From contig CAZDEF010000012.1 in NCBI GenBank assembly GCA_964504385.1, positions 1 to 47,056 of the forward strand: a stretch of 47,056 nt of DNA. The letters are read 5' to 3'. Numbering within the stretch: position 1 is the stretch's first letter; each line of letters starts with the position of its first letter. Below the pieces are notes generated by a model. It did no database searches, was not told the DNA's origin, and saw only the letters and a program-made list of their open reading frames with translations. Source of the stretch: Limiplasma sp964504385 (lineage in GTDB: Bacteria; Bacillota; Clostridia; Christensenellales; Aristaeellaceae). A program made the translations under genes and the position numbers. This document shows positions 7,429 to 15,846 of the stretch, piece by piece.

Positions 7429-8088
7429 ATGGCGGAAAAATGGAAGATCGCCGCACCGGAAACGGACGCGCAGCTGGCCGCTGATATGGCGCTGACAGAC
7501 GCTGTCCGGCGGGCGCTGGAGGAGGACGGGGATCTGCGCGGCATGCGTTTTACGGACGAAACGCTTGATGCGGTGGAAGGCGGCACGCTGGACGTATGCG
7601 GCTGCGTGTTTGAACGCTGCGTCTTTACCGAGATGGATCTCAAGCGGCTAAGCTTTGTGGACTGTCTGTTTGACAAATGTGAATGGAGCAATCTGCGCAC
7701 GGTGAGCGCCACCTTTCAGCGCGTCGTTTTCCGCAACTGCCGCATGACGGGTGTGGAAATGATGCGCGGCGCGCTGATGAACACCGTTTTTGACGCATGT
7801 ATGCTGGACTATGCTTCGTTTTCTGAAATGAAGATGGACCGCGCGGCATTCAGCCAATGCCGCATGCGCGAAAGCCTGTGGGCGGATGTAAAGCTGGCAA
7901 AGGTACGATTCACCGAAACGGACCTCACCCGTGCACAGTGGGTGCGTACCCCTCTGGCAGGCATGGACATGAGTAGCTGCGTCATTGACGGCTGGAACAT
8001 CAGCCTGTTCGATCTGCGCGGAGCCAAAGTAACCGCAGCGCAGGTCATCAGCCTGAGCGGTCTGCTGGGAGTGGAGGTGATCACCTGA
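7429..8088 (+). CDS. Pentapeptide-repeat protein
   Basis: 219 residues. Residues from about 55 to 200 show a periodic hydrophobic pattern of the pentapeptide type (C or F at the centre, as in VFERCVFTEMDLKRLSF and FRNCRMTGVEMMRGALM). This predicts a right-handed quadrilateral beta-helix. The first 40 residues are not repetitive. Some members protect DNA gyrase from quinolones or toxins, but most have no known role and nothing here points to gyrase. ATG 7429 has GGGAG at 7-base spacing; ATG 7423 overlapping the previous stop is an alternative. It overlaps the GNAT start by one base. Confidence 0.85.
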   Translation: MAEKWKIAAPETDAQLAADMALTDAVRRALEEDGDLRGMRFTDETLDAVEGGTLDVCGCVFERCVFTEMDLKRLSFVDCLFDKCEWSNLRTVSATFQRVVFRNCRMTGVEMMRGALMNTVFDACMLDYASFSEMKMDRAAFSQCRMRESLWADVKLAKVRFTETDLTRAQWVRTPLAGMDMSSCVIDGWNISLFDLRGAKVTAAQVISLSGLLGVEVIT

Positions 8089-8576
8089 TGGAGATCCAAC
8101 AGCTGTCCATGGAGAATCTTGACGCTGCAGCCCAGCTGGTGGCGGCCTTTCGTGTGGAGCTGAACAGCTATAAGGGGATCGTTTCAAAAGAGGATGTTTC
8201 AGCGGGTCGGGAAGAACTGCTGGAATATGAGCGGACGGGCTATCCCGTGTGGGTCGCCTGCCTGCAGGGCGAAATCGTCGGCTACGTTGTGTGCCGGGTG
8301 GATGCGCCCTGCGTGTGGGTGGAATCCCTGTTTGTAAAAAAGCAGTGCAGACGCATCGGGATCGCATCTGCACTGTTTGCCAAAGCCGAAGACCTGGCCG
8401 CCTCTTACGGCGAAGAAATGGTCTATAATTATGTGCACCCCAACAATGACGGAATGATCGCCTTTCTGGGAAAGCGGGGCTACAGTGTGCTCAACCTGCT
8501 GGAGATCCGGAAGCCCTACACCGGCGAACGGCTGACCACAAAAATCCAGGTACAGCACAACGAATTTGATTACTGA
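8088..8576 (+). CDS. GNAT-family N-acetyltransferase
   Basis: 162 residues with the GNAT fold. VWVESLFVKKQCRRIGIASAL near residues 80-100 is motif A, where (Q/R)xxGxG/A binds the acetyl-CoA pyrophosphate; the later NPNND-like segment and FLGKRGY are typical of motif B. The acceptor cannot be predicted. ATG 8088 overlaps the TGA of the pentapeptide gene, which implies translational coupling. Its end overlaps the convergent gene by 7 bases. Confidence 0.88.
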   Translation: MEIQQLSMENLDAAAQLVAAFRVELNSYKGIVSKEDVSAGREELLEYERTGYPVWVACLQGEIVGYVVCRVDAPCVWVESLFVKKQCRRIGIASALFAKAEDLAASYGEEMVYNYVHPNNDGMIAFLGKRGYSVLNLLEIRKPYTGERLTTKIQVQHNEFDY

Positions 8577-9502
8577 GCTTTGCCGCGTACAAAGCCGCGC
8601 ATTCTGAAAACCCCGAAGGCCATAAACGCGCAAATGATCGTCATCAGCCCATGGCAAGCCGCAGGCGTCAGGAAGGTCAGAAAACCGATCTTGCCGTCCA
8701 CGGCGAATTCCAGCACAAGGCACAGCGCCAGGCAAACCGCATAATCCACCCATACGCCGATACATCCGGCACGGTTTGCGCCCTTCGCCCACCGGTCATA
8801 GCACGCCAGCACAAAAGCCACCAGCGCCGCGCTCACCAGCTGCGAGCTGCGGATGAAGCCCCAGCGCAGAAAATCATCAAAGCGCATGCTTTCCAGCACC
8901 ACCTGTGCGGAAGCGTACAGGCCCGCCATCAGCAGCGCGCGGTCGCCCGGGCGGCGGCTTTTGGTTTTCAACAGGAGCGCACACAGCGCCAGCGCCGCCA
9001 AGATGCCGCCCATAAACACCGCTTCAGCCCAGCTTTCGTATTCTGCGTCATACACGGCAAATGGAAAACGCGCGAAGAAAGTGCCCTCCTCCAGATAATC
9101 GCCGAAGTTCGCGCCGGACAGTCCCTCCGACAGACGAATGAAAGCGATGCACAGTGCGCCGAACGGGGCGATCAGATCCAGCAATTCCACCGCAGAACTC
9201 GAGGCCATGCGCGCTGTCAGCATCGCGCTCAGCACAACGCCCAGCATTCCGCCGTACAGCATGGAGCCGTTCCCAAAAAGCAGGCTGACCAGCGGATGAG
9301 CGGCGTGCAGCGTGTCGTCAATGCGGACAAGCGCATAGCAGATGTGCCCGATGAGCCATCCCGCCGCAAGGCTCAGCAGCGCAAAGCCCAGCGCCGCGCG
9401 GACGGAATAGCTGTTTTTCCTCATGGCCTGCACGCACAGCGTCTCGCACAGAATGCACCCAAGCCACAGAACCAGCTGCGCCCATGAAAAAGCTTCCGTC
9501 AT
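8570..9502 (-). CDS. Degenerate Lgt-like (prolipoprotein diacylglyceryl transferase family) membrane protein
   Basis: 310 residues with about seven to eight hydrophobic segments. YGGMLG near residue 80 and DLIAPFGALCIAFIRLSEG near 105-125 match the Lgt framework (HGG motif, then DxxAPxxxxxxxxGRxxN). Compared with the E. coli enzyme as recalled, the histidine of HGG is Tyr, the Asn of GRxxN is Glu, and the Glu of the following NGE is Ala, while the Arg is kept. A true Lgt adds diacylglycerol to lipoprotein cysteines; this one has probably lost or changed that activity. ATG 9502 follows AAAGGA. It is convergent with and overlaps the GNAT gene by 7 bases. Confidence 0.65.
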   Translation of the reverse strand: MTEAFSWAQLVLWLGCILCETLCVQAMRKNSYSVRAALGFALLSLAAGWLIGHICYALVRIDDTLHAAHPLVSLLFGNGSMLYGGMLGVVLSAMLTARMASSSAVELLDLIAPFGALCIAFIRLSEGLSGANFGDYLEEGTFFARFPFAVYDAEYESWAEAVFMGGILAALALCALLLKTKSRRPGDRALLMAGLYASAQVVLESMRFDDFLRWGFIRSSQLVSAALVAFVLACYDRWAKGANRAGCIGVWVDYAVCLALCLVLEFAVDGKIGFLTFLTPAACHGLMTIICAFMAFGVFRMRGFVRGKAQ

Positions 9503-9618
9503 ATCGTTTCCGTCCTTTCAAAACCGGCAAAACGGTTCTTTCTTTTTCTGGCAAAGCGTACCATGAAAAGGTGGAAAAGTCAACGTTCGCCTGTTCCGCC
9601 CGCTTTTCATTCCGTCTA

Positions 9619-9647
9619 TTTACAACAAGTTGAAATTATTGTACAAT
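9619..9647 (+). promoter_or_regulatory. Promoter of the large repeat protein gene
   Basis: TTTACA (9619-9624), a 17-base spacer and TACAAT (9642-9647), giving a leader of about 85 bases before ATG 9739. Confidence 0.7.
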
Positions 9648-9738
9648 GAATTTCCTGAAGTGGGAAGATTATGCGCTCCCCAATCGTCTTATTAATGTCA
9701 ATACCCTGAACAAGGGAGAAATTCGGAGGGATTTTAGA

Positions 9739-12700
9739 ATGAAGCGCTTTTTTGCCACCCTGCTGGTTGCCGTCATGCTGATGACGATGCTTCCGGCAGC
9801 ATCCATGGCGGCTACGCAGTACGCCACTGTCGTAGGCGGCTGGCTGCGGCTGCGTTCTGCGGCGAATTTCAACTCTGACACCATTACCAGTTACTACACC
9901 GGCACCGTGGTGGAGATCCTCAGTTCCAGCGGCGGCTGGTACCGCGTGAAGGCGCCTGACGGCCGCACCGGCTACATGTACGGCCAGTTCCTGCAGCTGG
10001 GCGCTTCCGGCGGCTCCTCCGGCTCGTATAACGGCAACGCCTACATTTCCAGCCACAACGGCTACGGCGTGCGCCTGCGCGTGGGTCCCGGCACCAGCTA
10101 CCGCGTGATCGGCACGTTCAGCTCCGGCACTCCTGTCACCATTCTGGAGCGCGGCAGCACCTGGTCGCGCATCAGCATCAACGGCACAACGGGTTACATG
10201 ATGACCCAGTACCTGTCCACCGCGTCCGGCAGCAGTTCCAGCAGCGATAAGGTGATCTGCTACGCCACCATCTGGAGCAGCAACGGCTACGGCGTGCGTC
10301 TGCGCAGCGGCCCCAGCAAGAGCTACGCCAAGATTGGCGTATACAGTGTGGGCACCACAGTCGCTGTGCTGGAAAAGGGCGGCGTGTGGGACCGTATCCG
10401 CGTTGGCAGCCGTGAAGGCTGGATGATGAACGAGTTCCTCAACTACTATTCCAGCAACGAGATCAACAGCGTTACCATCAACAACTATGATCCCGCCGTC
10501 GGCAATGTGCTGAGCGTGCAGGCCATCTCCCCCTCCCGCGCTACCGTCAGCTACGAATGGCGCGTGGACGGCGTGACCAAGGGCACCTCCTCCACCTACA
10601 CCGTCACGGCCAAGGATGTGGGCAAGGTCATCCAGCTGAAGGTGAAGGGCATCGGCGCTTACACCGGCTCTGCCAAGAGCGCTGTGACCAGCCCCGTTGT
10701 GAGCGACACCGTGCTGCGCGGCGTGAAGCTCAACACCACCGCTCCCGTCGTGGGCAACGTGCTGACCGCCACGCTCAATCCTGAAGGCGCCAAGGTCATC
10801 TACGCATGGAAGGTGGGCGGCTATCAGGTGAGCAACGCCGATAGCTATGTGGTCAATGCCAACGATATTGGTAAGAAGATTGAACTGATCGTAACCGGCA
10901 CGGCCAATTTCAGCGGAACGGCCTATGCCGCCACCGAAAGGATCGCCGCCAGCGGCACGATTGCCGATGTCAGCATCCGCAACCTGTCCAACAAGACCAC
11001 CGGCGCAGCGCCTGCTGTGGGCGACACACTGACGGCCGTTACCTCTCCCGCGCTGGCCACCGTATACTATCAGTGGAACCGCGATGGTTATCCCATCCGC
11101 AGTGCGAACGGCGCGACCTATGAACTGACCCAGCATGACGAAGGCCATCGGATCAGCGTGACCGTCTACGGCTACGATGCTTATCGCGGCGATAAGACCT
11201 CTGCCCAGACGGCAGTGGTGGAGTCTCGCGCTACCAAGCCCGTGATCGATGATGTGAAGCTGCCCAACGCCGTCATCGGCGAGACCTATGCCACTCAGCT
11301 GACCGCTCAGGGCGGCGGCGAGATCACTTGGCAGGTGGTCAAGGGACGTCTGCCGGAAGGCCTGACCCTGTCCGAATCCGGCGCCATCACCGGTACGCCC
11401 GTCAAGGCTGGTGAAAGCAAGTTCACCGTGCAGGCGCACAACGCCGCCGGCAATTCCAAGTCCAAGCAGTTCTCCATCACGGTCGAGGCCGCTGCGCCCG
11501 TAGCACCCGTGATCACCACCTCTTACTTTGGCAACGGCGTGGTCGGCGAAAGCTACTTCCGTGCCTTGACTGCCGATGCGCAGGGTTCTGTCAACTGGAT
11601 GATCGTAGCCGGCAATCTGCCCGACGGTCTGACCATGACGGATGGTGTGATCAGCGGCGTTCCTACGACCGTCGGCAACAGCGCTTTCACTGTGACCGTG
11701 ACCGATGATAACGGTCTGAGCGCATCGCAGAGCTTCAGCATCACCATCGAAGCCGCTGCGGTCGCCCCCGGCGCTCTCCCCGTGATCGAAACCAACTATC
11801 TGTCCAACGCTACGGTCGGCACTGCCTACACGGCAAAGCTGACGGCGGATGTGAGCGCTCAGTGGAGCTTGAGCCGCAGCAACGCGCTGCCCGAGGGTCT
11901 CACCCTGAACGCCGACGGCACCATCAGCGGCACGCCCGTCAAGGCTGGTACCGCCACCTTCATCGTGCTTGCCACTGCCAATGGTCAAACGGCCTCCAAG
12001 ACACTGACCCTGACGGTGGAAGAAGCCTCCGTGAAGCCCGCCACTGCGCCTGATATCACCACGACCGCCTTCGGCAATGCCAAGGTTGGTGAATACTACG
12101 AGCGCACCTTGAGCGCTGACGCGCTGTCCGCTGTAACATGGAGTATGACCGGCGGTCAGCTGCCCCTTGGCCTGACCCTGAATGCCAATGGTCAGATTAG
12201 CGGCACGCCTGAAAAGGCCGGTGCTTACACCTTCACCGTGACTGTCACTGATCTGTACAGTCAGCAGGATTCTGCCACCTTCAGCATCACGGTGGAAGGC
12301 ACGCTGCCCGCTGCGCCCGTCATCACCACCAACGGTTTTGGCGGCGGCAAGGTTGGCGACAGCTACGTCCGCCTGCTGGAGGCAACGAGCGAAACGCCCA
12401 TCAGCTGGAGCATCATCTCCGGCGGCCTGCCCACCGGTCTCACCATGACTGCGGACGGCTCCATCAGCGGTACGCTTGAGGCAGCCGGTACGTTCCCCTT
12501 CACCGTGCAGGTGATGGATGCCTATGGCCAGACCGCCAGTAAGTCCTTTGCGATCACGGTCGAAGCGGTCGTGCTGCACAAAGCGCCCGACATTACCACC
12601 AATTTCCTCGGCAATGCCAAGGTGGGCGAAAGCTATTACCGTCAGTTCACTGCCGATGCTGAAACCAGCGTGTTCTGGAGCTTGATTGCCGGTGAGCTGC

Positions 12701-13179
12701 CGCGCGGGCTGAGCTTGGATGCCGACGGTTTCATCACCGGCACCCCTGATTGCGCAGGCACCAGCTATTTCACCGTGCGTGTAACCGATGAAAATGGCCT
12801 GAGCGATCAGGCAGAGTTCAGCATCACTGTGGAGAGCGACTATGTCGCTCCTCCGCAGCCCGAACCCCTGCTGGAGCCGAAGCCTGAACCCAAACCGGAA
12901 CCCAAGCCCGAAGTAAAGCATAACGCTCCCGTCATCACCACCAACTACTTCGGCAATGCCACCGTTAACGCCGATTACAGCCGTCAGCTGACTGCAGAGG
13001 CCGAGACGGAGGTGACATGGAGCCTTGAAAGCGGCTCCATGCCCACCGGAATCACCCTGTACGAAAGCGGCCTCATCAGCGGCACGCCTACCGAGAACGG
13101 CAAGTGGGTGTTCACTGTGAAAGCCACGGACGGCAACGATCTGTGGACGACCGGCGAATTCTCGATCACGGTCGAATGA
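9739..13179 (+). CDS. Secreted multidomain protein: three SH3 domains and Ig-like repeats
   Basis: 1146 residues. A signal peptide (MKRFFATLLVAVML, cleavage near AASMA-A at 24) is followed by three bacterial SH3 domains (about 27-88, 98-163, 174-240). Each has WLRLRS/GVRLRxGP and a GWYRV/WSRI-type core. Three Ig-like repeats with the pattern 'VGNVLTA...W..dG...Y.v.a.D.GK.I...V.G' occupy about 247-495. Seven He_PIG-type putative Ig repeats of roughly 90 residues follow, each with APVITT, VGESY, LPxGLT and ISGTP motifs. A PEPKPEPK linker separates the sixth from the seventh. No LPXTG, SLH or other anchor is visible at the C-terminus, so the SH3 domains may bind the wall. ATG 9739 has GGAGGG 8 bases upstream. 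An adhesin or wall-associated structural role is inferred. Confidence 0.88.
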   Translation: MKRFFATLLVAVMLMTMLPAASMAATQYATVVGGWLRLRSAANFNSDTITSYYTGTVVEILSSSGGWYRVKAPDGRTGYMYGQFLQLGASGGSSGSYNGNAYISSHNGYGVRLRVGPGTSYRVIGTFSSGTPVTILERGSTWSRISINGTTGYMMTQYLSTASGSSSSSDKVICYATIWSSNGYGVRLRSGPSKSYAKIGVYSVGTTVAVLEKGGVWDRIRVGSREGWMMNEFLNYYSSNEINSVTINNYDPAVGNVLSVQAISPSRATVSYEWRVDGVTKGTSSTYTVTAKDVGKVIQLKVKGIGAYTGSAKSAVTSPVVSDTVLRGVKLNTTAPVVGNVLTATLNPEGAKVIYAWKVGGYQVSNADSYVVNANDIGKKIELIVTGTANFSGTAYAATERIAASGTIADVSIRNLSNKTTGAAPAVGDTLTAVTSPALATVYYQWNRDGYPIRSANGATYELTQHDEGHRISVTVYGYDAYRGDKTSAQTAVVESRATKPVIDDVKLPNAVIGETYATQLTAQGGGEITWQVVKGRLPEGLTLSESGAITGTPVKAGESKFTVQAHNAAGNSKSKQFSITVEAAAPVAPVITTSYFGNGVVGESYFRALTADAQGSVNWMIVAGNLPDGLTMTDGVISGVPTTVGNSAFTVTVTDDNGLSASQSFSITIEAAAVAPGALPVIETNYLSNATVGTAYTAKLTADVSAQWSLSRSNALPEGLTLNADGTISGTPVKAGTATFIVLATANGQTASKTLTLTVEEASVKPATAPDITTTAFGNAKVGEYYERTLSADALSAVTWSMTGGQLPLGLTLNANGQISGTPEKAGAYTFTVTVTDLYSQQDSATFSITVEGTLPAAPVITTNGFGGGKVGDSYVRLLEATSETPISWSIISGGLPTGLTMTADGSISGTLEAAGTFPFTVQVMDAYGQTASKSFAITVEAVVLHKAPDITTNFLGNAKVGESYYRQFTADAETSVFWSLIAGELPRGLSLDADGFITGTPDCAGTSYFTVRVTDENGLSDQAEFSITVESDYVAPPQPEPLLEPKPEPKPEPKPEVKHNAPVITTNYFGNATVNADYSRQLTAEAETEVTWSLESGSMPTGITLYESGLISGTPTENGKWVFTVKATDGNDLWTTGEFSITVE

Positions 13180-13197
13180 TCCCGCAAAACAAAATAT

Positions 13198-13233
13198 GCG
13201 AGAGGGCTTTCTTTCCGAAGAAAGCCCTCTCGC
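13198..13233. terminator. Bidirectional hairpin terminator
   Basis: A perfect stem of about 16 bp with a 4-base loop between the convergent repeat-protein and degV genes. On the minus strand it is followed by ATATTTTGTTTT, so it suits degV best; on the plus strand the T-run is weak. Confidence 0.75.
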
Positions 13234-13297
13234 ACGTTTGCGCAGGAAAACGCAAAACCGATATTTGCTTTTCTGACAATGGTGTTCTGCCCGGTCC

Positions 13298-14131
13298 TTA
13301 CACCGTCTCAAACCCGATGATCAGTCCGCCCTGTTCGGCATAGAAGCTGCACAGCGCGCCGCATTTTCCGATCGCCACATCAGCGGTGGGGAAGCGGCTG
13401 AGCAGCAGCTGCTTCAGCGCAGTGGCTGCTGGAAGGTTATCGCAGTGATCGATACGCATCTTGCCACCCTCATAGCCAAGGTCGGCAAAATGGCGCAGCA
13501 ATTCAGCGATGAGTTTCTTTTCGCCGCGGGCCTTGCCGATGGGCTGCAGCGTTCCCTCGTCGCTGGCCTTGCCGATCAGCCGGATGCCCAGAATGCCGGA
13601 TACAGCGGCCACTGCCACAGACACGCGGCCGTTGTTGGCCAGATTGTGCAGGGACTCCAGCGAAAACATCAGCTTCGTTTTCTGCTGATAGTTCTTTACC
13701 TGTTCGACGATCCTTTCAAACGAGAGCTTTTCGCAAATCAAATCGCGCAGTTTTTCGGCGATCAGCGCCATTTCACCGCCGGTCGAAAGAGAATCAAACA
13801 CATGCACACGGCGGCCGGGATGCTTCTCCTCATAGGTCTGCGCAGCGATCCTGGCGGCATTGTAGCTGCCGGACAAATTGCTGGTGATAGTAACGCAGTA
13901 CACATTCTCCGCATCGCCAAAAGCGTCCAGATAGTCGCCTACGCCGGGGCAGGCCGTGGACACCTTTCCCTTATGCGCGCGAAGATACTTCACCATTTCC
14001 TCTACATCCATGTGCTCGTTATCCACAAACTCCCGGTCGCTAGCGATGATCTTCAAAGGTACGCTTGCGAAATCCACGCCGGAAAATGCGTGCAGATTTC
14101 CGGAAGAGTCCAGAACGATCTTGTTTTCCAT
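13298..14131 (-). CDS. DegV family fatty acid-binding protein (FakB-like)
   Basis: 277 residues, typical DegV length. It opens with IVLDSSGNL; STACPGVGDYLDAF and VTITSNLSGSYNAA are the family motifs lining the fatty acid head-group site, and HVFDSLSTGGEM and LANNGRVS follow. In Gram-positive bacteria such proteins present fatty acids to the kinase FakA for phosphorylation and entry into phospholipids. A FakA gene is at 33447-35096, so both parts of a fatty acid kinase are present in this window. ATG 14131 is preceded by GGTGGG. It has its own promoter and terminator, so it is monocistronic. Confidence 0.92.
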   Translation of the reverse strand: MENKIVLDSSGNLHAFSGVDFASVPLKIIASDREFVDNEHMDVEEMVKYLRAHKGKVSTACPGVGDYLDAFGDAENVYCVTITSNLSGSYNAARIAAQTYEEKHPGRRVHVFDSLSTGGEMALIAEKLRDLICEKLSFERIVEQVKNYQQKTKLMFSLESLHNLANNGRVSVAVAAVSGILGIRLIGKASDEGTLQPIGKARGEKKLIAELLRHFADLGYEGGKMRIDHCDNLPAATALKQLLLSRFPTADVAIGKCGALCSFYAEQGGLIIGFETV

Positions 14132-14176
14132 GTTCTTCCCACCTGTCTTTCGTGATCAGTATGGACTGCCTTATTA

Positions 14177-14205
14177 ACTATAACAGGCATCCGCCACCGC
14201 GTCAA
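14177..14205 (-). promoter_or_regulatory. Promoter of degV
   Basis: On the minus strand TTGACG (14200-14205), a 17-base spacer and TATAGT (14177-14182). It is back to back with the DUF1836 promoter at 14224-14252. Confidence 0.75.
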
Positions 14206-14223
14206 GCGTTTTTCAAAAACCGA

Positions 14224-14252
14224 TTGACAGTTTTTCACGAACGATGTAGAAT
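14224..14252 (+). promoter_or_regulatory. Promoter of the DUF1836 gene, nearly leaderless
   Basis: TTGACA (14224-14229), a 17-base spacer and TAGAAT (14247-14252). The -10 box ends only 8 bases before ATG 14261, so the transcript should begin at or within a base or two of the start codon. Confidence 0.75.
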
Positions 14253-14260
14253 AAAGCTGT

Positions 14261-14785
14261 ATGAATACTGAAACGAAGCGGCTCATGGCCGCACCCATCC
14301 GCAAATTCCGCATGGCCCGGTACGAGGATCTTCCCAACATGGGATTGTATCTGGAGCAGACAGTCAAGTATGTCAACAGCTGCCTGCTTCCTTTGGGGTG
14401 CCTTGAGATCACCTCCTCCATGGTGAGCAACTACGTCAAAAAAGGCATCCTGCCCAAGCCCGTCAAAAAGCAGTACTACGCAGAACACATCGCGTATCTG
14501 TTTTTTGTGGCCTTTGCCAAAAACATGGTTTCCATTGAGGACATCGGTCTGCTGATCGACATGCAGAAAAGCTCCTATCCGCTGCCCACTGCCTATAACT
14601 ACCTGTGCAGCGAGATGGAAAACAATCTGTTCTTCATTTTTGGGCTGAAGGATACGCTGGACGATGTAGGGGAAACCGAATCCGATGAGAAGAATCTGAT
14701 GCGCAATCTCATCTTTTCCTCCGCCCATGTCATCCACATGCATGCCTGTTTCCATCACATCCGTGCAGAACGAAAGGGAGAGTGA
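14261..14785 (+). CDS. DUF1836 protein, probable DNA-binding regulator
   Basis: 174 residues. The core LPNMGLYLEQTVKYVN, ITSSMVSNYVKKGILPKP and QYYAEHIAYLFFVAFAKNMVS is the DUF1836 signature. Its middle part looks like a MerR-like winged helix (a helix-turn-helix followed by KKGILPKP), so DNA binding is likely. The target is unknown; the divergent degV promoter 20 bases away is an obvious candidate site for cross-control. ATG 14261 lacks a ribosome site and sits at the predicted transcription start, so translation may be leaderless. ATG 14285 is an in-frame alternative without a better site. Confidence 0.8.
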   Translation: MNTETKRLMAAPIRKFRMARYEDLPNMGLYLEQTVKYVNSCLLPLGCLEITSSMVSNYVKKGILPKPVKKQYYAEHIAYLFFVAFAKNMVSIEDIGLLIDMQKSSYPLPTAYNYLCSEMENNLFFIFGLKDTLDDVGETESDEKNLMRNLIFSSAHVIHMHACFHHIRAERKGE

Positions 14786-14788
14786 ACG

Positions 14789-14813
14789 GCCGCTGCTTTC
14801 AATAGCGGCTTTT
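14789..14813 (+). terminator. Terminator-like stem-loop just before dus
   Basis: A 6-bp GC-rich stem (14789-14794 with 14804-14809) followed by TTTT, ending two bases before the dus start codon. It may attenuate read-through from the DUF1836 gene or occlude the initiation site. Confidence 0.5.
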
Positions 14814-14815
14814 GA

Positions 14816-15793
14816 ATGCAGACCGAAACCGCCCGTCCCATCTACTTTGCCCCCATGGAGGGGCTGACCGACCATCTGTACCGGCAGACGCATCGCGCCT
14901 GCTTTGACGGAGTGAGTCGGTATTATATTCCATTCATCAGTCCGACCGAGCACCATGTGTTCACGCCCAGAGAGTTTACCGCCATTTCACCTAAAAACAA
15001 TGAGGGACTGAATGCGGTCGTGCAGATCCTGTGCAAAAATGCCGATCATTTTCTATGGGCAGCTGGCGCTCTGCAGGATCTGGGATACGCCGAGGTCAAC
15101 TTAAACATCGGCTGTCCATCCGGCACGGTAACGGCCAAGGGCAAGGGAAGCGGAATGCTGCGTTGCCCGGATCAGCTGGCGCTGTTTCTGGATGAGATCT
15201 ATGCCCATTCCCCCATTCCAATCTCCATCAAAACGCGCATCGGCTTTGACAGTCCGGACGAATGGCCCGCCATTCTGGATGTGCTGTCGCGCTATCCAGC
15301 CAGTGAGATCATCATCCATCCGCGTACACGCCGACAGTTCTATGCCGGTGAAACCTGCCGTGAAGCGCTGGACGCAGCCTTTGAAGTGCTGCGCTGTCCC
15401 ATTGTCCTCAACGGCGATCTGTTTGCGCCAAAGGAGCTGACAGTCATGGTGCAGCGCTATCCAAAGATGTCTGCGCTGATGCTGGGGCGCGGGCTGGTGG
15501 CTAATCCGGCGCTGGCACAGGAATGGCTGGGCGGCGCTCCGCTCACGCACGCCTCCCTGCGTGCTTTTCACAACCGGCTTTACGAAGCGTATGCCGCGCA
15601 GGGGCCAGGCGATCTGGCGCTGCGGCGGCTGCGCATGATGATGAGCTGGACCTCCTGCTGCTTCGAAAACCCGGCCAAGCCCTTCAAAGCCATGCAGAGA
15701 TCCCGCACCAACGCGGATTACCGCAAGGCTGCCGACTGGCTGTTCGACGAGCACCCGCTGGTCAAGCATCCGTACTATTCCCTTGACTCCTGA
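14816..15793 (+). CDS. dus: tRNA-dihydrouridine synthase
   Basis: 325 residues, a flavin-dependent TIM-barrel enzyme that reduces uridines in the tRNA D-arm. YFAPMEGLTDHLYR at the start is the FMN-binding APMxGxTD motif. NLNIGCPSGTVTAKGKGSGML contains the catalytic cysteine, and ISIKTRIG, IIHPRTRRQFYAG, VLNGDLF and MLGRGLVANP complete the family order. An in-frame TGA lies immediately upstream, so ATG 14816 must be the start, yet it has no Shine-Dalgarno sequence and follows a stem-loop directly. It is probably co-transcribed with DUF1836. Which D-loop position it modifies cannot be told. Confidence 0.93.
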   Translation: MQTETARPIYFAPMEGLTDHLYRQTHRACFDGVSRYYIPFISPTEHHVFTPREFTAISPKNNEGLNAVVQILCKNADHFLWAAGALQDLGYAEVNLNIGCPSGTVTAKGKGSGMLRCPDQLALFLDEIYAHSPIPISIKTRIGFDSPDEWPAILDVLSRYPASEIIIHPRTRRQFYAGETCREALDAAFEVLRCPIVLNGDLFAPKELTVMVQRYPKMSALMLGRGLVANPALAQEWLGGAPLTHASLRAFHNRLYEAYAAQGPGDLALRRLRMMMSWTSCCFENPAKPFKAMQRSRTNADYRKAADWLFDEHPLVKHPYYSLDS

Positions 15794-15799
15794 AAAAGC

Positions 15800-15834
15800 A
15801 GCGCTCCCGGGATCCAAACCGGGAGCGCTTTTCC
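15800..15834. terminator. Bidirectional terminator between dus and the exporter gene
   Basis: A perfect 11-bp stem (15800-15810 with 15819-15829) flanked by AAAAA on the left and TTTTCC on the right, so it can end both convergent transcripts. Confidence 0.82.
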
Positions 15835-15846
15835 ATGTTAAATCAT

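Noticed and set aside
9616..13311. A 1231-residue open frame on the minus strand opposite the repeat protein
   Set aside because: It follows the repeat periodicity of the coding strand, has low-complexity His/Gly/Ala content, no ribosome site, and includes the terminator at 13198-13233. It is a shadow of a GC-rich gene.
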